DNA of 64,000 nucleotides, taken from Clostridiaceae bacterium M8S5 (GTDB taxonomy: Bacteria; Bacillota; Clostridia; Tissierellales; MCWD3). A program made the position numbers and the translations under genes. Shown here one piece after another: positions 1 through 9,730 of this stretch; the stretch's first letter is position 1; every line of letters begins with the position of its first letter. Where the stretch lies: the NCBI GenBank assembly GCA_029227815.1, contig CP118523.1, positions 1,178,001 to 1,242,000 on the forward strand. The letters are read 5' to 3'. A model generated the notes under the pieces. It did no database searches. It saw nothing but the letters and a program-made list of their open reading frames with translations, and was not told the origin of the DNA.

Positions 1-279
1 TTAGAGATATCCACTTATAAAATCAAAGCAGAGACAACAAAACTAGATATAGAACTAGCAGGCTTTGAGCAAAATGATGAACTAATATTCACACTAGAAT
101 ACCGACAAGACCTATTTAAAACAGAAACAATGCAAAGGCTAGTAAATGATTTTATAAAAATCATAGATATAGTTACTAACGATATTGATATAAAATTAGC
201 TGATATTGAGGTTGTATCATATAAGCAAAAACAAGATATTATAGAAGATTTTAACGATGATTTAGATGACTTATTCTAG
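1..279 (+). CDS. NRPS, C-terminal end of a condensation domain (5' part outside window)
   Basis: The frame is open from base 1 and gives the last 92 residues of a larger protein. They align by eye with the C-terminal part of the condensation domains in the next gene (the stretch after the YRQDLFK-like motif, ending in a QKQDII linker). The protein then stops after an acidic tail, DFNDDLDDLF, where a normal NRPS would continue into an adenylation domain. The next gene begins directly with an A domain 15 bp downstream, so one C-A didomain is divided between two polypeptides. The acidic tail may act as a docking peptide; that is inference. The rest of this synthetase lies outside the window. Confidence 0.85.
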   Translation, partial: LEISTYKIKAETTKLDIELAGFEQNDELIFTLEYRQDLFKTETMQRLVNDFIKIIDIVTNDIDIKLADIEVVSYKQKQDIIEDFNDDLDDLF

Positions 280-294
280 GTAAGGGGTGTAGTA

Positions 295-3200
295 GTGGAT
301 AATAAGACAATACAATATGAATTGATAAATTCGCTCAAGGAGCATAGTAATAAAGTGGCAATCGAGTATAAAGGAAAACACATCACATATAAAGAGTTAG
401 ACGATAAATCAAATATAGTAGCAAGCTTTATTAAAAACCAAAAAATAAATAAAGGTAGCTTTATAGGTGTAATGATCCAAGATAAAGTTGATATGATAAC
501 AACAATACTAGGAATAATAAAAGCAAGATGTGTATTTGTGCCACTAGATAGTTCATACCCTAGTGAGAGATCAGATAGTATGCTAAAGACTTCACAGTTA
601 GAATCAGTTTTTGTATGTGAGGGAAATATGAATAGAATCAATGTAAAGAATACGTTTAATATTTGTAGTGTATTAAACGGAGATGATGTATTTGATTATA
701 CTCAGTTCTTTTATAAGCCAGAAGATAAAATATACATATACTTTACTTCTGGTACTACAGGTGAGCCAAAATGCATTTTAGGAAAAAATATAAGCTTACT
801 ACACTTCATAAAATGGGAAATAAGAGAGTTTGAGTTAACAAAGGACTTTGTATTTAGTCAACTTACATCACAATGTCACGATCCATTTATGAGAGATGTA
901 TTTGTTCCTTTATGTATTGGAGCTAAAATATGCATACCTAAAGATAGAAGTTTAATATTAGATTCAGATAGTCTAACAAATTGGATAAATGATAAGCAAA
1001 TAAGTTTAATACATTGTACACCAAGTCTGTTTAAGATATTCAATCATGATGATATAAAAGAAACTGACTATGAAAGTCTTAAATACATACTACTAGCAGG
1101 AGAGAGAGTACAGTCATGTGATATAGACAAGTGGTATGGTGTATTTGATAATAGAATAAACCTTATCAATTTATATGGTCCTACTGAGACAACACTAGCA
1201 AAGCTTTTTTATAGGATAAAAAAAGAAGATAGCAAAAGAGAAAATATACCTATAGGAAAGCCAATAAGTGGCGCTAAAGCAATAATCCTTGATAAAAATA
1301 TGAAAATTTGTACTGAAGGGAAAACAGGTCAAATCTATATCAGAACACCATATAGAAGCTTTGGATATTTTAAAGACGAAGAAAAGACAAAAGAGAGATT
1401 CATTGTCAATCCATTTAACAATAATGATGAAGACTTAATATACAAAACTGGAGATTTAGGGAGATTGGACGCAAATGGTGATATATTGTTTGAAGGTAGA
1501 GTTGATAGGCAGATAAAAATCAGAGGTTTTAGAGTAGAGCTAAGAGGTATAGAAAACACATTGATGAATCATGAGCATATACAAAACGCAGTAGTGGTAT
1601 ATAAAAGTGTTCATAGCATAGAAAAATATATTTGTGTTTATATAGTAAAGTATAAAGACAGCAAAGCTACAGTGCAGAATGTGAAAGATTATCTGAAAAC
1701 AAAGCTACCTAGCTATATGATACCATCTTATATTATGTTTTTAGATAAAATACCTATAAATAACAATGGTAAAGTTGATTATAGAAATCTACCAGATTTT
1801 ATAGCAGAAGACAAGAGATACATGAGAGCACAAACACCATTAGAGAGGAAGCTACAGGAAATTTTTGAGCATGTGCTAGAAGTAAAGCAAATAAGCGTTG
1901 ATATGGGATTTTTAGATATAGGGGGACATTCTCTAAATGCAATGAAAGTTATATCAAAAATTTACAGTGAGTTAGGTGTAAATATAAGCTTAAAAGAGAT
2001 ATTTGACAACCCGACAATACAGGAGCTTTCAAGAATTATAGTAAGCTATAAAAGTGAAGAGGTAAATGCTATAAAAACAGCAGAAAAAAGAGAATATTAT
2101 CCTACATCTTCAGCTCAAAAAAGGATGTTTGTATTAAATAAAATAGGAAACAACTCTATAAATTATAATATGCCAATGGTATTTGAAATAGATGGAGAAC
2201 TAGATAAAGATAAATGTCAAATTGCTATTAATCAGATTATAAAAAGGCATGAAATACTAAAAACAAGTTTTGGATTAGTTGATGGAGAGCCAGTTCAGAT
2301 AATAAATGACAATATAAAATTAGCTGTAGATTATAAAGAAATAGAAGAAAGTAAAGTAAACGAGCTTATAAAAGGATTTATCGAACCATTTGATTTAAAT
2401 ATAGCGCCATTACTTAGAGTCAATATACTTAAAGTAAAAAGTGACAGATACTATTTACTAACAGATATGCACCATATTATTATGGATGGAATATCTAGAA
2501 GGATATTAGTATCTCAATTTTGCGAATTTTATCAAAGTTTATACAATGACGAGATACCAAAACTTCAATATAAAGATTATGCTATATGGCAAAACGAGTA
2601 TATTAAAACAAATGAATATAAAAAACAAGAACACTACTGGATAGAAAAGTTCAATGGAGAAATTCCAGTACTAAATATTGCTACAGATTTTAAAAGACCA
2701 ACGAAATTGAACGGTAAGGGAGATACAATAAGCTTTGAAATCAATAAAGATATTACAGCTTCATTAAATATACTTGCAAGGAGAAATAAATCAACTTTGT
2801 ACATGGTACTGTTAAGTGTGTTTAACGTTTTATTATATAAATATACAAATAACCAAGATGTAATCATAGGAACACCTATTTCAGGAAGAGGTAAAGATAA
2901 CCTAGATAATATGCTAGGTATGTTCGTAAATACATTAGCAATGCGAAATTTTCCTAGTGGTGATAAAACATTTGTTGATTTCTTATTAGAAGTTAGGAAG
3001 AATGCACTCAGTGATTTTGAAAATCAAGATTTTCAATTTGATGAACTTATAGAGAAGTTAAAATTAAAGAGAGATTTAAGTAGAAATCCTTTATTTGATG
3101 TGATGTTTGTATTACAAAACATGAAACAAAGGGACTTTCAGTTAGAAAACGTAGATATAAGACCATATAAGACAAGTAATAAATCATCTAAGTTTGATAT

Positions 3201-6200
3201 ATTGTTAAATGCAGTAGAAGATGATAATAGAATCCAATGTATGCTTGAGTTCAGGACTGATATTTTTAAACGAGATACAATGTATAGATTAATAGTTCAC
3301 TTTAAGAACTTAATTAGAGATGTAGTACATAATCCAAACAAAAAATTAAAAGATATAAAGCTGATAAATCAACAAGAGTTTGAAATTATTCACGGTTTTA
3401 ATACAAGAAGTGAAGTCTCATTAAAATGTATTCATGAAATATTTGAAAGCCAAGTTGAGAGTAAAGAAAAAGAAGTCGCAGTAGTAGATAATAACAGTCA
3501 AATAACATATGGCAAACTAAATTCTAAAGCAAATAGTTTGGCCAGATTATTAATATCAAAGGGAGTAAGGAAAAATACAGTAGTAGCAATGCTGATAGAT
3601 AAGTCAATAGATGCAGTAATAGGAATTTTAGGGATATTAAAAGCAGGGGCAGGTGTGATGATTATAGATAAAGAATTACCTGAAAAGAGAGTTGCCCATA
3701 TGCTAAAAGATTCAAAGGCTGTAATCCTTTTAACAAAAGAAAAAAGAGATGTTAGAGATATTAGGACTTTAGCGTTGAATGATGTTGATTTTAAAAAATA
3801 TGATAGTAGCAATATAAGGATGGAATATAATGCGTTAGACTTATTGTATATGGTGTATACATCAGGAACTACAGGCTTACCAAAGGGAGTTATGGTAAAC
3901 CATAGAACAATCGTTAATCTATTACACCATCAAAACACAAACACCAATATAGACTTTAAAAACAACAGAGTAGCACAGTTTGCATCATTGAGTTTTGATG
4001 TATGCTATCAAGAGTATTTTTCTACACTGTTGAATGGAGGAAAACTTTATGTAGTAGACAAGCATACAAAGAATGATATCAATAAATTTATGGAGTATTT
4101 AGGGAAAAATAAAATCCAGATAGCAATGCTACCAACAGCATATTTTAGGTTATTGTCTAATTACGATATGTATATTTACAAGATACCTGAGAGTTTAGAG
4201 CATATAATCGTTGCAGGTGAACGGTTAGTTATCACAGAGAAGATCATAAGCTTTTTAAGAGATAAAGGGATATACCTTCACAATCATTATGGCCCTAGCG
4301 AAACACATGTAGTCACAACTTATACTATAGATTATGAGAAACCTCTAGAAGTATTACCACCTATTGGAAGACCAGTTGTGAATACAAACATATTGATTTT
4401 GAATGAAAATGACAGTATCCAACCCATAGGTGTAGCAGGTGAGCTATGCGTAGCTGGTGACTTTTTGAGTAGGGGCTATACAAATAACAAAGAACTTATG
4501 AAACAGAAATTTGTCATCAATCCATATGACAAAAATCAAATGATGTATAAAACAGGAGATTTAGCTAGGTGGTTATGTGATGGAAATATTGAATATTTAG
4601 GGAGAATAGATAAGCAAGTTAAAATACGAGGATACAGAATAGAGCTAGGAGAAATAGAAAACATATTGGAAAAACACTCTAAAATAGACCAAGCAGTAGT
4701 TGTAGCAAAAGAAGATGACGATATGAACAAATTTTTGTGTGCATACATTATCAAGAAGAGTAATATTTCAAATAAAGAGATTAAGAGCTATTTGAATCAA
4801 AGATTACCAGAGTATATGATACCAGAGTACGTGATAGATATAGAGAGTATCCCTACAAATAAGAACGGTAAAATAGAGAAAAGTAAATTGCCAGAGCCAT
4901 TAAAGAAAGTAAATGATAATGGTTTTATTATAGCTGAGACTGATATGGAGAAACAATTAGAAAAACTATGGCAAGAAGTACTAAAGACTGATAGCAAAAT
5001 AAGTATAAACGATGATTTCTTTAAACTTGGAGGACATTCTTTGAGAGCTATAGCATTATCAGCTCAAATCTATGAGATACTTAATATAGAGATACCACTT
5101 ACACAAATATTTAAAGCTCCCTCGCTAAAAGAAATGGCAGAATATCTAGAAGGAGCAACCCAAGATATATATAGACAACTTATTAGTACACCAAAAAAGG
5201 AGTATTATAAATTGTCATCTGCTCAACATAGGATGTATGTATTAAATCAATTACATAAAGATAGTACAGCATACAACATGCCTTTTGCAATCAAAATTAA
5301 AGGTGAATTAGACATAAATAAACTAGAGAATGTATTTAAAGAACTTATAAAAAGGCATGAAAGCTTTAGGACAAGTTTTTTTATAAAAGAGACACAGCCT
5401 ATCCAAAAAATATATAAATCTGTGAACTTTAGAATAGAGTACAATGAATATGATAAAGAGCAAGAAGTCATGGACAGTTTTATTGAACCTTTTGATTTAA
5501 AGAAAGCGCCATTATTGAGAGTAAAAACAGTAAAACTACAAGATTCATACCTATTGCTAATAGATATGCACCATATCATAGCAGATGGTGTAAGTCTAAA
5601 AATACTGGTAGAAGAATTTACAAGGCTTTATAATGGGGATGATTTACCAAAGTTAGAGTATCAGTATAGAGATTACTCACATTGGCAAAACAAAGTGTTT
5701 GACTTAAATATGTTAAAAGCTCAAAAAGAATATTGGAATGAAGTTTATACTAAAGAAATACCGAAACTTAATCTTCATAGAGATTATAATAGAAAAATAG
5801 CTACAGAGAAAATAGGAGATAACTATAAATTTAGCATAAGTGGCGAACTGAAGAATAAATTAACTGAATTAGCTAATCAGAATAATTGCACATTATATAT
5901 GGTGTTATTATCAGCGTACAGCATTTTACTACATAAATATTCGAATCAAAACGATATAATAATAGGTTCTCCTATATCAGGAAGACATAATGTAAAAGTA
6001 CAGAATATTATAGGTATGTTTGTAAACACATTAGCACTAAGAAATTATCCAGATGGTAAAAAAACATATAGACGATACCTATCAGAAGTAAGAGAGAGTA
6101 CATTAAAAGCATATGAAAATCAAGATTATCAATTAGAAGAGTTAGTAGATAAATTAAACCTAAAGAGATCGTATCATGAAAGCATATTATTTGATACTAT

Positions 6201-8895
6201 GTTTACATTACAAAATATAGATTTTGAGGATATTAAGCTAAATGGCCTAGAGGTAGAGATTCAGGAATATGACAATAAAACAGCTAAGTTTGATATATGC
6301 TTAGATGCAGTAGAAGCAAAAGGGATTTATTTTATTATCCAATATGATAGTGGATTATTTAAAAGAGACACTATTATAAACATGAGTAATCATCTAGTGA
6401 ATATAATAGACAATATATGCACGAACCAAGATATAAGAATAGAGGACATAGATGTACTAAGTGAACAAGATAAAAGCAGAATACTAGGGTTTAATCGCAA
6501 AGAAACTAAAGATGGTAGCACATTAATACATCAAGCATTTCAGAGACAAGTTAAATCTTATCCAAACAATATAGCACTTGTATACGAAGATGAATATTTG
6601 ACATATTTACAGCTAAACAGAAAAGCAAATATATTAGCTAGAGAGTTACTAAAACAACATCAGATAGGTGATGTTGTTGGGATAATAACAGAGAAATCAA
6701 TAAATATGATTGTGAGTGTATTATCAGTACTTAAAGCTGGGCTTACTTATGTACCAATAGACATTGATTATCCTATAAAAAGAATAAAGCACATATTAGA
6801 TGAAATCAATATAAACACTGTGTTAATTAGTAATAAAGCAAAAAAGAGAATTAAGCTAGATTGTAAAATTGTTAATATAGATGAGTTTGAATACAGAGGA
6901 AAAGACAAAGACTTGGACAAATTGGTGCCAGATGATACTCCTGCATATATAATTTACACATCTGGAACAACAGGTAAGCCAAAAGGTATAGTTACAGAGC
7001 ATAAAAGTGTCATGAACTATGTAAATGTATTCAATAGAAAATTTAGCCTTTGTGATAAAGACACAACACTTCAACAGGCATCATTTACATTTGATGGCTT
7101 TGTAGAAGAAGTATTTTCTATGTTATCTATTGGAGGAAAAATAGTCTTACCGAGAAATGAATATGTAAAGGATGTAAAAAAACTTAGAGAGCTAATAGTT
7201 AATAATGAAGTGAGCATACTTAGCTGTTCTCCATTGATATTAAGTCAACTAAATGAACTAGAAGATATGACGTGCGTGCATACATTTTTAAGTAGTAGCG
7301 ACGTATTGAAGAGAGAGTATATTTTAAATATTATAAAATATTCAAAAGTATATAACATGTACGGTCCAACAGAGGCTACAGTTTGTACTACTTGTTATGA
7401 GTGTACAGATGAAGAACAAGAGAATATACCAATAGGAGCGCCCCTTGCAAATTATCAGGTGTATATATTAGATTCAAATTTAAGACAAGTACCAATAGGA
7501 GTAGCAGGAGAAATATTCATATCAGGAGTTGGAGTAGCAAGAGGGTATATAAACAATAATGAACTAACTAAAGAAAAATTCATAAATAATCCATTTGATA
7601 ACCGATATAAAATGTACAAAACAGGAGATATAGGGTTGTGGAGATCAAATGGGATGATAGAGTATATAGGAAGAAAAGATTCTCAGGTAAAAATTAGAGG
7701 CTACAGAGTTGAGATAAATGAAATAGAAAATCAAATACTTGGTAGTAAGCTTGTAAAAGAAGTGTTCGTCCAAGCTAAGAAAGATGAAGATCAAAATTAT
7801 CTATGTGCATATGTTACTACAGACCAAGAGATAACAGTAAAACAAATCAGAGAGTATTTAAAAGATAGATTACCAGAATATATGATACCGTCTTACTATA
7901 TGACTAATGACAAAATGCCACTCACTTTAAATGGAAAAATAGATAAAAAAGCACTCCAAGAATTTGTAAGTTTACCAATGGGAGTAGAGTTTGAAAAACC
8001 AAGTAATGAAGTAGAAAAAAGGGTTGCAGAGTTGTTTCAGAGAGTATTAAAAATAAAAGAAGATATATCTATAAATGATAGTTTCTTTGATTTAGGCGGC
8101 AACTCACTAAAACTAGTAGAATTAGCAGCATGTGTAAACAATGAATTAGGTATACAAATACCACTAGCCACCATAATAGAGAATTTAAAGGTAAAAGAAC
8201 TTGCACAATACCTAATCAGTGATTTCAAAAAAAATTCACAAGGTGAGTTTGTCATATTTAATGAAAACAGTAAAAACACTATATTTTATTTTCCACCAGT
8301 TACAGGTTTTGGATTGATATTTAATGACTTTGCAAAAGAAATGATATATAATAAATTGGTAGCATTTAACTTCATAGAGACAAAAGATAGAGTTAAAAAG
8401 TATATAAATATAATTAAACAAACTAAGCTAGAAGGCTCATATACCCTAGTTGGATATTGTATGGGAGGAAGGCTAGCATTTGAAGTAGCAAAAGAGTTAG
8501 AAAAACAAGGTGAAATAGTCAAGGAGTTGATTATACTAGACAGCTATAGACAGTTAGAAAAGCCTCTATATCTGAAATACGATGTTAGTGAGTATTCGGC
8601 AGAATTAGCTATTAGTATAGAGAAAGACAGGCGATACGAGTTCTTTAAAGATGACATCATAGCAAAAGCAAGAGCTTATTATCAACATAGCATAGAGTTG
8701 ATAGATGGCGGAGTGATAGATGCAGATATATATTTAGTGACATCTGAAGAAGCGACTAAAGAAGAGATAGATATGAAAGGTTGGAGAGATGCTACAAGAG
8801 GTAACTATGTGGTGTATGAAGGTAAAGGAAGCCATAACGAAATGATAAATAAACTCAATGCAAATCTTATAACAGATATAATAAATAGAAAGTAG
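295..8895 (+). CDS. Three-module NRPS, A-T-C-A-T-C-A-T-TE
   Basis: A 2866-residue synthetase starting at GTG behind an AGGGGTG site. Domain order: A1 (core SGTTG near residue 151), T1 (GGHS, Ser546), C (HHIIMDG from 726), A2 (SGTTG near 1190), T2 (Ser1582), C (HHIIADG from 1759), A3 (near 2222), T3 (GGNS, Ser2604) and a terminal thioesterase. Specificity positions aligned by eye to GrsA: A2 reads D-V-Q-M-I-A-H-V-V, very close to the known Pro code; A1 reads D-P-R-H-L-A-L-L-A and A3 D-G-E-S-L-S-M-V-C, which I cannot assign. The thioesterase motif is GYCMGG, giving a probable Cys2722-Asp2749-His2847 triad with Cys replacing Ser. There is no condensation domain ahead of A1; the previous gene ends with one. 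Being TE-terminated, this is probably the last protein of the assembly line. Confidence 0.96.
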   Translation: MDNKTIQYELINSLKEHSNKVAIEYKGKHITYKELDDKSNIVASFIKNQKINKGSFIGVMIQDKVDMITTILGIIKARCVFVPLDSSYPSERSDSMLKTSQLESVFVCEGNMNRINVKNTFNICSVLNGDDVFDYTQFFYKPEDKIYIYFTSGTTGEPKCILGKNISLLHFIKWEIREFELTKDFVFSQLTSQCHDPFMRDVFVPLCIGAKICIPKDRSLILDSDSLTNWINDKQISLIHCTPSLFKIFNHDDIKETDYESLKYILLAGERVQSCDIDKWYGVFDNRINLINLYGPTETTLAKLFYRIKKEDSKRENIPIGKPISGAKAIILDKNMKICTEGKTGQIYIRTPYRSFGYFKDEEKTKERFIVNPFNNNDEDLIYKTGDLGRLDANGDILFEGRVDRQIKIRGFRVELRGIENTLMNHEHIQNAVVVYKSVHSIEKYICVYIVKYKDSKATVQNVKDYLKTKLPSYMIPSYIMFLDKIPINNNGKVDYRNLPDFIAEDKRYMRAQTPLERKLQEIFEHVLEVKQISVDMGFLDIGGHSLNAMKVISKIYSELGVNISLKEIFDNPTIQELSRIIVSYKSEEVNAIKTAEKREYYPTSSAQKRMFVLNKIGNNSINYNMPMVFEIDGELDKDKCQIAINQIIKRHEILKTSFGLVDGEPVQIINDNIKLAVDYKEIEESKVNELIKGFIEPFDLNIAPLLRVNILKVKSDRYYLLTDMHHIIMDGISRRILVSQFCEFYQSLYNDEIPKLQYKDYAIWQNEYIKTNEYKKQEHYWIEKFNGEIPVLNIATDFKRPTKLNGKGDTISFEINKDITASLNILARRNKSTLYMVLLSVFNVLLYKYTNNQDVIIGTPISGRGKDNLDNMLGMFVNTLAMRNFPSGDKTFVDFLLEVRKNALSDFENQDFQFDELIEKLKLKRDLSRNPLFDVMFVLQNMKQRDFQLENVDIRPYKTSNKSSKFDILLNAVEDDNRIQCMLEFRTDIFKRDTMYRLIVHFKNLIRDVVHNPNKKLKDIKLINQQEFEIIHGFNTRSEVSLKCIHEIFESQVESKEKEVAVVDNNSQITYGKLNSKANSLARLLISKGVRKNTVVAMLIDKSIDAVIGILGILKAGAGVMIIDKELPEKRVAHMLKDSKAVILLTKEKRDVRDIRTLALNDVDFKKYDSSNIRMEYNALDLLYMVYTSGTTGLPKGVMVNHRTIVNLLHHQNTNTNIDFKNNRVAQFASLSFDVCYQEYFSTLLNGGKLYVVDKHTKNDINKFMEYLGKNKIQIAMLPTAYFRLLSNYDMYIYKIPESLEHIIVAGERLVITEKIISFLRDKGIYLHNHYGPSETHVVTTYTIDYEKPLEVLPPIGRPVVNTNILILNENDSIQPIGVAGELCVAGDFLSRGYTNNKELMKQKFVINPYDKNQMMYKTGDLARWLCDGNIEYLGRIDKQVKIRGYRIELGEIENILEKHSKIDQAVVVAKEDDDMNKFLCAYIIKKSNISNKEIKSYLNQRLPEYMIPEYVIDIESIPTNKNGKIEKSKLPEPLKKVNDNGFIIAETDMEKQLEKLWQEVLKTDSKISINDDFFKLGGHSLRAIALSAQIYEILNIEIPLTQIFKAPSLKEMAEYLEGATQDIYRQLISTPKKEYYKLSSAQHRMYVLNQLHKDSTAYNMPFAIKIKGELDINKLENVFKELIKRHESFRTSFFIKETQPIQKIYKSVNFRIEYNEYDKEQEVMDSFIEPFDLKKAPLLRVKTVKLQDSYLLLIDMHHIIADGVSLKILVEEFTRLYNGDDLPKLEYQYRDYSHWQNKVFDLNMLKAQKEYWNEVYTKEIPKLNLHRDYNRKIATEKIGDNYKFSISGELKNKLTELANQNNCTLYMVLLSAYSILLHKYSNQNDIIIGSPISGRHNVKVQNIIGMFVNTLALRNYPDGKKTYRRYLSEVRESTLKAYENQDYQLEELVDKLNLKRSYHESILFDTMFTLQNIDFEDIKLNGLEVEIQEYDNKTAKFDICLDAVEAKGIYFIIQYDSGLFKRDTIINMSNHLVNIIDNICTNQDIRIEDIDVLSEQDKSRILGFNRKETKDGSTLIHQAFQRQVKSYPNNIALVYEDEYLTYLQLNRKANILARELLKQHQIGDVVGIITEKSINMIVSVLSVLKAGLTYVPIDIDYPIKRIKHILDEININTVLISNKAKKRIKLDCKIVNIDEFEYRGKDKDLDKLVPDDTPAYIIYTSGTTGKPKGIVTEHKSVMNYVNVFNRKFSLCDKDTTLQQASFTFDGFVEEVFSMLSIGGKIVLPRNEYVKDVKKLRELIVNNEVSILSCSPLILSQLNELEDMTCVHTFLSSSDVLKREYILNIIKYSKVYNMYGPTEATVCTTCYECTDEEQENIPIGAPLANYQVYILDSNLRQVPIGVAGEIFISGVGVARGYINNNELTKEKFINNPFDNRYKMYKTGDIGLWRSNGMIEYIGRKDSQVKIRGYRVEINEIENQILGSKLVKEVFVQAKKDEDQNYLCAYVTTDQEITVKQIREYLKDRLPEYMIPSYYMTNDKMPLTLNGKIDKKALQEFVSLPMGVEFEKPSNEVEKRVAELFQRVLKIKEDISINDSFFDLGGNSLKLVELAACVNNELGIQIPLATIIENLKVKELAQYLISDFKKNSQGEFVIFNENSKNTIFYFPPVTGFGLIFNDFAKEMIYNKLVAFNFIETKDRVKKYINIIKQTKLEGSYTLVGYCMGGRLAFEVAKELEKQGEIVKELIILDSYRQLEKPLYLKYDVSEYSAELAISIEKDRRYEFFKDDIIAKARAYYQHSIELIDGGVIDADIYLVTSEEATKEEIDMKGWRDATRGNYVVYEGKGSHNEMINKLNANLITDIINRK

Positions 8896-8903
8896 GAGCG
8901 ATG

Positions 8904-9617
8904 ATGAATAAAGTAAAGTTGTTTTGCATTCCGTATGCAGGGGGGTCAGCAAATATATATAAAACATGGAATGAGTATTTTGGTGATAATGTAGAAATAA
9001 ATCCTTTAGAATTACCAGGGAGAGGTCGCAAATTTGGAGAAGAACTTTGCGATGAACTAAGAAGCATAGCAATTGATTTTTATCACGAAATAAAGCATAA
9101 GCTAAATAGCCCATATATTATTTTTGGACATAGCATGGGAGCTACAATAGCTCATGAACTAGTACATTATATATCAAAGCAGGATATATTACTTCCAGAG
9201 TATCTTATAGTATCTGGAAGAAAGAACCCATTAGAAGAAAGAATAGATTTTATAGCTGATTTACCAGAAGATGAATTTAAACTCAAAATAAAGAGTAAAG
9301 GTGGAACACCAAAACAATTTTTTGAGAACACTGAGTTATTGGAGTTATTTTTACCAATACTAAGAAATGATTTTAGGTCAGTAGAAAAGTATAAGTATGA
9401 CCACCTTACTAAATTAGATACAAAATTAGTAGCGCTTTATGGGAGTGATGAGGATATAAGTAGCGAGGATATAAATAAATGGGCAAAATTCACAACAAGT
9501 GAGTTTGATGCATTTGAAATAGAAGGAGATCACTTTTTTATAAATCAAAACACCAAGCAAGTAGCATCGGTTATAGACAAATTAGTTAATGGTCTAAGGA
9601 AGAGGAAATTAGGATAG
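8904..9617 (+). CDS. Type II thioesterase (GrsT/SrfA-TEII family)
   Basis: A 237-residue alpha/beta hydrolase that normally frees carrier proteins of misprimed or stalled acyl groups. The N terminus has the family motif CIPYAGGSAN, the nucleophile elbow is GHSMGA (Ser), and a late Asp and the EGDHFFI His complete the triad. It follows the NRPS stop by a few bases and shares its transcript. Two ATG codons are adjacent (8901 and 8904); the AGGAG at 8894-8898 is only 2 nt from the first and 5 nt from the second, so I chose 8904. Unlike the TE fused to the NRPS, this enzyme keeps the usual Ser. Confidence 0.93.
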   Translation: MNKVKLFCIPYAGGSANIYKTWNEYFGDNVEINPLELPGRGRKFGEELCDELRSIAIDFYHEIKHKLNSPYIIFGHSMGATIAHELVHYISKQDILLPEYLIVSGRKNPLEERIDFIADLPEDEFKLKIKSKGGTPKQFFENTELLELFLPILRNDFRSVEKYKYDHLTKLDTKLVALYGSDEDISSEDINKWAKFTTSEFDAFEIEGDHFFINQNTKQVASVIDKLVNGLRKRKLG

Positions 9618-9650
9618 GACCTCTATATTTACATAATGGCTAAAAAATGA

Positions 9651-9694
9651 TTAATTGAACCACATGGTTTAATTAAGAAAAATTATAATTTTTC
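9651..9694. repeat. Two adjacent hairpins between the thioesterase and NRPS genes
   Basis: An 11-bp stem with one G-T pair and a 4-nt loop (arms 9651-9661 and 9666-9676) is followed at once by a perfect palindrome, GAAAAATTATAATTTTTC (9677-9694). There is no U-run, so this is not a textbook terminator. It may be an operator or an RNA stability element. Confidence 0.5.
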
Positions 9695-9730
9695 ACAGAA
9701 CCGATAAAAGATAAAGGAGTGTAAGTTATC

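Noticed and set aside
276..641. 121-codon open frame on the minus strand over the NRPS start
   Set aside because: It lies inside a clear NRPS reading frame and encodes no recognisable protein. Many similar minus-strand frames over coding regions were left out for the same reason.
8734..9114. 126-codon minus-strand frame across the NRPS/thioesterase junction
   Set aside because: It overlaps two well-supported genes with catalytic motifs and has no ribosome binding site.
9651..9694. Rho-independent terminator inside the NRPS operon
   Set aside because: The two hairpins are AT-rich and lack a following U-run, so I list them as repeats only.
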